From positions 1-5,316 of the forward strand of contig JAEZZM010000003.1 in the NCBI GenBank assembly GCA_023418575.1: a stretch of DNA of 5,316 bases, in the 5' to 3' direction. The notes below the pieces were generated by a model. It was not told where the DNA came from, did no database searches, and worked only from the letters and a program-made list of their open reading frames with translations. Source of the stretch: Actinomycetes bacterium. Its GTDB lineage: Bacteria; Actinomycetota; Coriobacteriia; Coriobacteriales; JAEZZM01. A program made the translations under genes and the position numbers. Shown here piece after piece: positions 1 to 4,741 of the stretch (positions within the stretch are counted from its first letter, which is position 1; each line of letters starts with the position of its first letter).

Positions 1-341
1 CAGTAGCCCGCCTCTTTAGTCCTTCAGGCTTTAGTGAAACCATTTCTCAGTCTGGTTCAGTAGTTGCTATTTCGGTCATGGCAAAAGATGCTGCCCAGTC
101 AGGTATCTTGCCTTTTGCAAGTTTGGCTGCTGCCATTTCTTTGTCACTAGGTTTTATGAATTTGCTACCCATACCACCTTTGGATGGAGGAAAAGTAGTC
201 ATAGAACTTGTACAGGCACTTACGCGTAGACCTGTTTCAGAAAAAATCCAAGTAGCGCTAAGTATTGCAGGCGTAGCCTTCATTTTAATGCTCTTTATCT
301 ACCTTACCGGCCAGGATATTTTTAGAATTATCAGTGGCTAG
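1..341 (+). CDS. rseP: RseP-family site-2 (M50) intramembrane zinc metalloprotease, C-terminal part
   Basis: The frame is open from base 3 to TAG 339–341 and gives 112 residues; the N-terminal part lies outside the window. Site-2 proteases cleave membrane proteins such as anti-sigma factors inside the membrane. The fragment shows the third family motif, NLLPIPPLDGG, at fragment residues 53–63. Its Asp (residue 61) is by family knowledge the third zinc ligand; the HExxH site and the PDZ domain would be upstream and cannot be seen. A hydrophobic segment (about 35–56) precedes the motif and a last membrane helix (about 84–103) follows it, giving the usual C-terminal layout. An internal ATG at 78 is not the start, because homologous sequence (the SGxV...A...G region) continues upstream of it. 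It is the first visible gene of an operon with ispG and proS; dxr often precedes rseP in this arrangement. The family call is firm; the substrate is unknown. Confidence 0.93.
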   Translation, partial: VARLFSPSGFSETISQSGSVVAISVMAKDAAQSGILPFASLAAAISLSLGFMNLLPIPPLDGGKVVIELVQALTRRPVSEKIQVALSIAGVAFILMLFIYLTGQDIFRIISG

Positions 342-344
342 GCC

Positions 345-370
345 CTCAGCTATCTTTTAATGTAGTTGAG
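345..370 (+). repeat. Stem-loop in the rseP–ispG gap
   Basis: Bases 345–352 (CTCAGCTA) pair with 363–370 (TAGTTGAG) as an 8-bp stem with one G·U pair and a 10-base loop. No T-run follows, so it is not an intrinsic terminator. It could be an mRNA processing or stability element, or chance. It lies 33 bases before the ispG ATG. Confidence 0.3.
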
Positions 371-392
371 AGTAGAGATTTGACCTTAAAGA

Positions 393-398
393 GAGGGA
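393..398 (+). promoter_or_regulatory. Ribosome binding site of ispG
   Basis: The purine run GAGGGA ends 5 bases before ATG 404. It decides the start: the alternative TTG at 380 has no comparable site in front of it. Confidence 0.7.
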
Positions 399-403
399 TC
401 TAT

Positions 404-1483
404 ATGTCAGCTCACAAGGATAAAGCTTCCGATAAGACCAGAGCTCTTTTTGTTGGTAATGTTCAGGTTGGTGGAGGGGCTCCCGTAAGCGTACAGTCCA
501 TGTGCACAGAGCCCACAACTGAACCAGAGCGTGTTTTATCGCAAATTAAAGGTCTTGAAGAGCTGGGTTGTGAGCTTGTGCGCGTAGCTATTCCTCATAG
601 CAAAGCCCTTGATGGTTTTGAACAAATTTGCGCTGCTTCAGTTATTCCTGTTATCGCAGATATTCATTTTGATTATCGTTTGGCTATTGAGGCTAGTAAA
701 CGTGGAGCTAAGGCTTTGCGCATTAATCCAGGCAATATTGGCAGTATGGATAAGGTTGATGCAGTTATTGAAGCTGCCGCTCAGGCAAACATCCCCATTA
801 GAATAGGGGTAAATGCCGGATCCTTAGACCCCTATTATCGTGAAAAAGGTGGGTGGAGCTTGCCGGATAAGCTGGTTGCTTCTTCTCAGGCTTTTGTGGA
901 GCATTTTGAGAAGCGTGGCTATGAAGATATTGCTTTGTCTGCAAAGGCGCATGACGTGAACACTACGGTAGAAACTTATCAGCGTCTATCACGTGAACTC
1001 CCTCATATACCGCTGCATATTGGCGTTACAGAAGCAGGGACGCTTAGACAGGGGACCGTAAAGTCAGCACTAGGTCTTGGTCTTTTACTTTCACAAGGTA
1101 TTGGGGATACCATGCGTGTCTCACTTACTGCTGATCCCAAAGAAGAAGTGAAGGTGGCATGGGATATCTTAGCTAGCCTGTCTTTACGCAGGCGCTCTCC
1201 TGAAATTATTAGCTGCCCTACTTGTGGACGCTGCCAAGTTGATCTCGTTTCTCTTGCCAATGAGGTGACTGAGCATTTAAGCACTCTTAGAGCAGATTTA
1301 AGTGTTGCGGTTATGGGTTGTGCGGTTAATGGGCCGGGGGAAGCAAAAGATGCTGATCTTGGCGTGGCCTGTGGCAAGGGAATGGGAATTTTGTTCTCTA
1401 AAGGTGAGATGATTAAAAAAGTTCCTGAAGAAGAAATCCTTTCAGCCTTGTATGCCGAGATTGAGAAACGTACAATAAGTTAG
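404..1483 (+). CDS. ispG: 4-hydroxy-3-methylbut-2-en-1-yl diphosphate synthase (IspG/GcpE)
   Basis: IspG is a cytoplasmic [4Fe-4S] enzyme of the MEP isoprenoid pathway. It reductively converts 2-C-methyl-D-erythritol 2,4-cyclodiphosphate to HMBPP. The product is 359 residues from ATG 404. The TIM-barrel half carries VADIHFDYR-like sequence (here VIADIHFDYR), LRINPGNIG, IPIRIGVNAGSL, HIGVTEAG and GIGDTMRVSLTADP. The C-terminal half carries the cluster ligands: Cys271 and Cys274 in CPTC and Cys306 in GCAVNGPGEA, with Glu313 in the same motif. These are offset by one residue from E. coli C270, C273, C305 and E312, which supports the ATG start over the TTG at 380 (which would add 8 residues). The N-terminal family motif, usually QSMTNTxTxD, reads QSMCTEPTTEPE here, a visible departure. 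The gene is 62 bases behind rseP and 51 before proS, and is probably co-transcribed with both. The identification is firm. Confidence 0.98.
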   Translation: MSAHKDKASDKTRALFVGNVQVGGGAPVSVQSMCTEPTTEPERVLSQIKGLEELGCELVRVAIPHSKALDGFEQICAASVIPVIADIHFDYRLAIEASKRGAKALRINPGNIGSMDKVDAVIEAAAQANIPIRIGVNAGSLDPYYREKGGWSLPDKLVASSQAFVEHFEKRGYEDIALSAKAHDVNTTVETYQRLSRELPHIPLHIGVTEAGTLRQGTVKSALGLGLLLSQGIGDTMRVSLTADPKEEVKVAWDILASLSLRRRSPEIISCPTCGRCQVDLVSLANEVTEHLSTLRADLSVAVMGCAVNGPGEAKDADLGVACGKGMGILFSKGEMIKKVPEEEILSALYAEIEKRTIS

Positions 1484-1523
1484 TGTCTTAAGCTCAAAAC
1501 CCACTTGTCCAGCAAGATAGCTG

Positions 1524-1529
1524 AAAGGA
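1524..1529 (+). promoter_or_regulatory. Ribosome binding site of proS
   Basis: AAAGGA lies 5 bases before GTG 1535. No such site precedes the longer-frame TTG at 1505, so it points to GTG 1535 as the real start. Confidence 0.65.
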
Positions 1530-1534
1530 TAATT

Positions 1535-3256
1535 GTGTCACATTTTGCAAGATTTTCAAAAGTATACGCTCCAAGCTTAAAAGAAACTCCAGCAGAGGCA
1601 GAGGTTGTTTCTCATCAGCTCTTGCTGAGAGCAGGTATGCTGCGCCGTTTGGCCTCAGGTTTATATAGTTACCTGCCTTTAGCCTGGCGTTCTTTGCTTA
1701 AGTTAGAGCAAATAATCCGTGAAGAGATGGAAGCTATAGATTGCCAAGAGATCTCAATGCCTATTTTGCAGCCGGGAGAGCTTTGGGATGAGTCGGGGCG
1801 CTGGTCTGCATACGGCCCAGAACTTATGCGTATAAGCGATAGACATGATCGTCAATTTTGCTTGGGTCCAACTCATGAAGAGGTCATTACGGCTTTAGTT
1901 CGATCAGAGCTTAGATCATATAAACAGTTACCATGCAGCTTATATCAAATTCAACTGAAATATCGTGATGAGCGCAGACCCCGTTTTGGCCTTTTAAGAT
2001 CGCGCGAGTTTATGATGAAGGATGCTTATACTTTCCATGCAAATGAAGAGTGCTTAGACGCTACCTATCAAGATTTTTACAAGGCTTATTGCCGCGTTTG
2101 CGAGCGCCTAGGTTTAGACTATAGACCAGTACAAGCAGATAATGGTCAAATTGGTGGTTCAGAGACCATAGAATTTATGGCGCTTGCTGATGCAGGTGAG
2201 AATGAGATCATTTATGGCGAAAATTATGCTGCAAATGCAGAAGTAGCAAAGGTTTGTGTAGAGCTTGAAGAGTGCCCTTGTGAGGAGATGGAAAAGATCT
2301 TTACTCCTCATATGGCAAGCATGCAAGAGCTTGCAGATTTTCTCAAGCTTCCGCTCAATGCAACTATTAAATCTATTGCCTTGATGAGCGCAAATAATGA
2401 TCCGTATATCCTATTCTTGCCAGGTGATCATGATCTAAATGAGCTAAAGGCCGAGCGTCTTCTTGGTCCTGATTATCGCATGATGACAGCTGAAGATATG
2501 CAGGAGTATGGTTTGTGCGCCGGTTTTATCGGCATTGTAGGCCTTGATAGCAGAATTAAGGTTTATGCAGATGAGTCTCTAAAAGATCTTAATTATTGGA
2601 TTTGTGGAGCAAATGAAATTGATTACCATGTAAAAGGCGCGTTAAAGGGGCGCGATTTTGAAGAGCCTCAATATGCTGATCTTTTGCTCGCGAAGGCTGG
2701 AGACAAGCATCCACAAACAGGTGAAGTCTTAAAAACTGCCCGTGGTATTGAAGTTTCCCAGATCTTTAAGTTGGGGACTAAGTATTCAGAGGCTATGAAT
2801 GCTACTTTTGCCGATAAGGACGGGCAAGAACAACACTTTATTATGGGTTGCTATGGAATAGGAGTTTCACGTTCTTTAGCTGCAGTAATAGAGCAGCATC
2901 ATGATGAATATGGAATTATTTGGCCTATGAGTATAGCTCCTTATGAATTGAGCATCATTCCTTTGTCCGTAGGAGATGAAGAGGTTTGGCCCCAGGCTTT
3001 AGTGCTTGCAGAGCAGCTTGCCTGCGAAGGCATTGATCTTATCATTGATGATAGAGATGAGCGTCCAGGCGTTAAGTTTGCAGATAATGACCTAATGGGT
3101 TTTCCTTACCAGCTTATTTGTGGTAAAAAAGGTCTACAAAATGGGGAAGTAGAGCTTAAAAATAGAGCAAGCGGAGAAAAGCAGATGCTTGCTGTGGATG
3201 AAGCGGTAAAACTGGTTAAAGCCTGCATTGAAGAGCAGAGGAAGCTATATCGTTAA
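1535..3256 (+). CDS. proS: Prolyl-tRNA synthetase, bacterial type with editing domain
   Basis: ProRS is a cytoplasmic class II synthetase that charges tRNA-Pro with proline. From GTG 1535 it has 573 residues, close to E. coli ProRS (572). In order: the N-terminal catalytic part with PTHEE at about 112–116; class II motif 2 at about 144–163 (RDERRPRFGLLRSREFMMKD); a long insertion at about 225–400 that matches the INS editing domain, which clears Ala-tRNA-Pro; motif 3 around 438–454 (GCYGIGVSRSLAAVIEQ); and the C-terminal anticodon-binding domain with DDRDERPGVKFADNDLMG at about 505–522. Lys279, in ATIKSIA, falls at the same number as the E. coli editing residue K279 when GTG 1535 is used, which backs that start. 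A TTG at 1505 would add 10 residues. Proline codon recognition would involve the tRNA-Pro(UGG) about 1.1 kb downstream. It is the last gene of the operon, before a strong terminator. Confidence 0.98.
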   Translation: MSHFARFSKVYAPSLKETPAEAEVVSHQLLLRAGMLRRLASGLYSYLPLAWRSLLKLEQIIREEMEAIDCQEISMPILQPGELWDESGRWSAYGPELMRISDRHDRQFCLGPTHEEVITALVRSELRSYKQLPCSLYQIQLKYRDERRPRFGLLRSREFMMKDAYTFHANEECLDATYQDFYKAYCRVCERLGLDYRPVQADNGQIGGSETIEFMALADAGENEIIYGENYAANAEVAKVCVELEECPCEEMEKIFTPHMASMQELADFLKLPLNATIKSIALMSANNDPYILFLPGDHDLNELKAERLLGPDYRMMTAEDMQEYGLCAGFIGIVGLDSRIKVYADESLKDLNYWICGANEIDYHVKGALKGRDFEEPQYADLLLAKAGDKHPQTGEVLKTARGIEVSQIFKLGTKYSEAMNATFADKDGQEQHFIMGCYGIGVSRSLAAVIEQHHDEYGIIWPMSIAPYELSIIPLSVGDEEVWPQALVLAEQLACEGIDLIIDDRDERPGVKFADNDLMGFPYQLICGKKGLQNGEVELKNRASGEKQMLAVDEAVKLVKACIEEQRKLYR

Positions 3257-3307
3257 TCAAGCTTTAGAATCTGTGGCAGGTAACTGAAGTGTAGATGTTT
3301 GATTTTG

Positions 3308-3346
3308 AGCCCCGCTACCCAAAGATCTGGGTCGCGGGGCTTTTTT
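3308..3346 (+). terminator. Intrinsic terminator after proS
   Basis: AGCCCCGC (3308–3315) pairs with GCGGGGCT (3334–3341). After one T/C mismatch the stem goes on as ACCC (3317–3320) with GGGT (3329–3332), around an 8-base loop. TTTTTT (3341–3346) and a further TTT follow. This ends the rseP–ispG–proS unit about 50 bases after the proS stop. On the other strand there is no T-run. Confidence 0.95.
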
Positions 3347-3360
3347 GTTTATGCCGTGTC

Positions 3361-3400
3361 AGTAGAGGGCTAGTGCCGAAGGCAGCTAAAAACCCTTACT
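3361..3400. repeat. Long imperfect inverted repeat over the end of the acidic (immunity-like) gene
   Basis: Nested complementary pieces run AGTA/TACT (3361–3364 with 3397–3400), AGGG/CCCT (3366–3369... with 3393–3396), TAG/CTA (3371–3373 with 3386–3388) and TGCC/GGCA (3374–3377 with 3381–3384) around a GAA loop. The gene's stop codon (3396–3398) lies inside it. On the - strand, the reading direction of that gene, no T-run follows, so a terminator role is only possible, not shown. Confidence 0.35.
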
Positions 3401-3860
3401 TAAGGTTGTCAAGGTAGGAAAAATTTAGTCTGGAAAGGGAGTCCCTATACTTGTTTAAATCAGCGAGAATTTTATCTTTATTATCGCTAAAATCGGGATG
3501 GCCAGAAAAATCTTCCCAAGCCGAATCCAACACATTTAAGATCCGAGTAACTTGCTTAGAAACAAATTCTTCAAGTAATAAGGTGCACAACTCGGCATTA
3601 TTCTCGTCATACCAAGGAATCACAAGGTGTATATTAGCTAATAGCATTTCTACCAGCTTAATATCTTCACTACCGTCAAAGGAATTAACTGAACGGACGA
3701 TGAAGTCTCCAAAGACTTTAAAATTTTTCTGTTTCCATTCCCAAAACAGACCAGGATCCCAATCGGAAATTGAGCTATTAAGGACCACATGTCGTTTTAA
3801 ACGGGAATCGGTCATGTGCTGCCCTTTTGTAACGAAGGACTCAAACTCCATTAAATCCAT
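3396..3860 (-). CDS. Acidic hypothetical protein, probable immunity protein of the adjacent toxin
   Basis: I do not recognise a named family. From ATG 3860 the product has 154 residues, no signal peptide and no membrane segment, so it should be cytoplasmic. It is acidic (I count 26 Asp+Glu against 17 Lys+Arg) and looks alpha-helical, with many aromatics in DWDPGLFWEWKQ and a long leucine-rich middle (LVEMLLANIHLVIPWYDE). Its ATG overlaps the stop of the upstream basic ORF as TAATG, which suggests translational coupling. Size, charge and position fit a cognate immunity protein that would bind and neutralise the toxin; this is inference from the arrangement. The start is uncertain: TTG 3872, ATG 3860, ATG 3851 and ATG 3815 are all in frame. 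ATG 3815 has the only good ribosome-binding site (AAAGGG, 6 bases upstream) and would give 139 residues. The protein is complete and its frame undamaged, which argues that it is still selected. Confidence 0.72.
   Translation of the reverse strand: MDLMEFESFVTKGQHMTDSRLKRHVVLNSSISDWDPGLFWEWKQKNFKVFGDFIVRSVNSFDGSEDIKLVEMLLANIHLVIPWYDENNAELCTLLLEEFVSKQVTRILNVLDSAWEDFSGHPDFSDNKDKILADLNKYRDSLSRLNFSYLDNLK
3822..3827 (-). promoter_or_regulatory. Possible internal ribosome binding site of the immunity-like gene
   Basis: On the - strand AAAGGG lies 6 bases before ATG 3815. It is the best Shine-Dalgarno-like site near any candidate start of this gene, and would allow translation of a 139-residue form independent of the upstream ORF. 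Confidence 0.45.
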
Positions 3861-4093
3861 TATTTGACCCAACCATTAGAGATTTTCCCACCATTAGAAT
3901 ATCTGACCACAACCTCTTTACCCCTATACCAATAGGAGACTTCCGTATACCCATTCCTAGTAACGCGACGCCCGTTGGCCATCGCTTGCCCGATGATCTC
4001 AGCAATTTGTTCACGCGATTTAGCGCCCACGCTTGACCACTTGTGCTTAGGAGCCATGATGTGGTTCCGGCTACTTCTATCAAGCGTCCTCAA
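3860..4093 (-). CDS. Orphan C-terminal toxin domain of polymorphic-toxin type (putative nuclease)
   Basis: The frame gives 77 residues from TTG 4093, or 65 from ATG 4057. It is strongly basic (12 Lys+Arg, 4 acidic residues in the 65-residue form). The pattern is a His-Lys-Trp near the start (NHIMAPKHKW), a helix (SREQIAEIIGQAMANG), then beta-like strands (EVSYWYRGKEVVVRY) and a closing GGKISNGWVK. From memory this resembles the C-terminal toxin modules of CDI/Rhs-type polymorphic toxins, of the kind named polymorphic toxin type 35, proposed to be RNases. The match is by eye only. NHIM before KHKW is also typical of such modules, so the domain seems to begin upstream of ATG 4057; this favours TTG 4093 or loss of a longer N-terminus. 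In-frame stops at about 4112–4120 separate it from anything further upstream, and no secretion or repeat domain is present. There is no strong ribosome-binding site. The following acidic gene is its likely immunity partner. Confidence 0.55.
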   Translation of the reverse strand: MRTLDRSSRNHIMAPKHKWSSVGAKSREQIAEIIGQAMANGRRVTRNGYTEVSYWYRGKEVVVRYSNGGKISNGWVK

Positions 4094-4197
4094 AATTTCT
4101 CGCCCGCCTCGCTATACTCAGCAAAATAGGCCTCCAAATGGCCTCTCAAAGCATCCTCGCGCAGACTTGGAACACAACCTTCGCACTGGAGGAGCAT
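4090..4197 (-). CDS. Short ORF of 35 codons, unknown; possible gene remnant
   Basis: On the - strand ATG 4197 opens 35 codons ending at TGA 4092–4090. The predicted peptide begins MLLQCEGCVPSLRED and ends HLEAYFAEYSEAGEKF. It has a CxxC near the start and an acidic, helical-looking tail that reads like real protein rather than noise. Its TGA overlaps the TTG of the toxin-like ORF as TTGA, in another frame. In-frame upstream stops (the nearest at about 4208) prevent a longer product. It could be a small gene, the tail of a decayed gene left by insertion or deletion, or chance. I do not recognise the sequence. The whole 4094–4233 stretch holds nothing else I can support. Confidence 0.3.
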   Translation of the reverse strand: MLLQCEGCVPSLREDALRGHLEAYFAEYSEAGEKF

Positions 4198-4233
4198 CGC
4201 TAAAACCGCTATCTACCAGCGTTTTTACCCAAT

Positions 4234-4259
4234 AAAAAAGCTCCCGGCGAGGGGAGCTT
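4234..4259 (-). terminator. Intrinsic terminator of the tRNA-Pro/tRNA-Gly unit
   Basis: Read on the - strand, AAGCTCCC (4259–4252) pairs with GGGAGCTT (4245–4238) around a 6-base loop, followed by TTTTTT (4239–4234). It is 37 bases past the tRNA-Gly CCA end. The T-run is present only on the - strand, so it ends the tRNA transcript and would largely insulate the toxin/immunity island from the tRNA promoter. Confidence 0.9.
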
Positions 4260-4295
4260 GCAAAATCGATACAGCGTATCAATTGAGTGTATTAG

Positions 4296-4371
4296 TGGAG
4301 CGGCGGACGGGACTCGAACCCGCAACAATTAGCTTGGAAGGCTAAGGCTCTACCAATTGAACTACCGCCGC
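4296..4371 (-). tRNA. tRNA-Gly (anticodon UCC)
   Basis: A 76-base cloverleaf reading on the - strand. The acceptor GCGGCGG pairs with CCGCCGC; the anticodon stem TTAGC/GCTAA holds loop CTTCCAA with TCC at positions 34–36 (4338–4336); the T arm is GCGGG-TTCGAGT-CCCGT. The discriminator is T and CCA is encoded. It is the second gene of a two-tRNA unit, 13 bases after tRNA-Pro. Confidence 0.97.
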
Positions 4372-4384
4372 GTAGATAAAAAAA

Positions 4385-4461
<77 letters not shown>

Positions 4462-4464
4462 ACG

Positions 4465-4484
4465 CGCTCTTTCGATCAAGAGCG
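4465..4484 (-). repeat. Perfect 7-bp leader hairpin in front of tRNA-Pro
   Basis: CGCTCTT (4465–4471 on the + strand) and AAGAGCG (4478–4484) are exact complements around a 6-base loop. The element ends 3 bases before the tRNA-Pro 5' end and begins about where transcription would start from the -10 at 4491–4496. The precursor 5' leader would thus be almost entirely a hairpin. It may guide or affect RNase P processing, or protect the end. Confidence 0.5.
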
Positions 4485-4490
4485 AATGCA

Positions 4491-4517
4491 AGTATACACG
4501 AAAAACCAGCCAGACAA
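4491..4517 (-). promoter_or_regulatory. Candidate promoter of the tRNA-Pro/tRNA-Gly unit
   Basis: On the - strand TATACT (4496–4491) is a good -10 hexamer. TTGTCT (4517–4512) is a partial -35 with a short 15-base spacer; TTTGTC one base further gives 16. The start would fall near 4485, just before the leader hairpin. Confidence 0.45.
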
Positions 4518-4588
4518 ACCAAAACCCAGAATTTATTTTTTCTTCAAAGTATGCAGTTATAAAATCACGCGTGTCCCGATTTGATTTC

Positions 4589-4617
4589 TTGTTAAACTTA
4601 GCCGATGTTCTTACGCT
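4589..4617 (+). promoter_or_regulatory. Candidate promoter of tRNA-Leu (and probably tig)
   Basis: TTGTTA (4589–4594) and TACGCT (4612–4617) are spaced by 17 bases and would start transcription a few bases before tRNA-Leu. The -10 is weak. The 4462–4629 gap otherwise holds only the divergent - strand tRNA promoter and its leader hairpin. Confidence 0.35.
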
Positions 4618-4629
4618 TTTTGCGCATGT

Positions 4630-4714
4630 GCGGGCGTGGCGGAATTGGCAGACGCGCTAGGTTTAGGTTCTAGTGGGTTATCCCGTGGAGGTTCAAGTCC
4701 TCTCGCCCGCACCA
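4630..4714 (+). tRNA. tRNA-Leu (anticodon UAG)
   Basis: An 85-base class II tRNA with a long variable arm (GGG-TTAT-CCC core). The acceptor GCGGGCG pairs with CGCCCGC; the anticodon stem CTAGG/TCTAG holds loop TTTAGGT with TAG as anticodon; the T arm is GGAGG-TTCAAGT-CCTCT. The discriminator is A and CCA is encoded (4711–4714). It reads CUN leucine codons. It lies only 27 bases before the tig start, with no terminator between. Confidence 0.97.
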
Positions 4715-4730
4715 CTCGTTTTAGTCCATC

Positions 4731-4737
4731 AAGGAGG
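4731..4737 (+). promoter_or_regulatory. Strong Shine-Dalgarno site of tig
   Basis: AAGGAGG is a near-perfect anti-16S match, 4 bases before GTG 4742. It fixes the GTG as the start and signals high translation. Confidence 0.9.
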
Positions 4738-4741
4738 AATT

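Noticed and set aside
609..806. A + strand frame of 65 codons inside ispG with a hydrophobic start
   Set aside because: Out-of-frame reading of ispG; its hydrophobicity comes from the T-rich codon positions.
1003..1377. A - strand frame of 124 codons inside ispG
   Set aside because: Antisense shadow of a firmly identified gene.
1484..1534. A T-box or other riboswitch in front of proS
   Set aside because: The 51-base gap is too short for a T-box and shows no conserved T-box sequence or terminator.
3451..3867. A + strand frame of 138 codons opposite the immunity-like gene
   Set aside because: Its composition (many Ser, scattered Cys, no recognisable motif) looks like a shadow. The - strand frame has a better start context and the toxin overlap.
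3841..4083. A second - strand frame of 80 codons overlapping the toxin-like ORF
   Set aside because: Low-complexity, shifted-frame reading of the same DNA, without the basic NHIM...KHKW pattern or coupling to the next gene.
3975..4235. A + strand frame of 86 codons across the start of the toxin-like ORF
   Set aside because: No ribosome-binding site or recognisable domain; it runs antisense to two better candidate frames and ends at the tRNA terminator.
4296..4330. tRNA-Gly 3' end as an integrase attachment site for the toxin island
   Set aside because: I found no repeat of the tRNA 3' sequence at the far side of the island and no integrase gene in the window.
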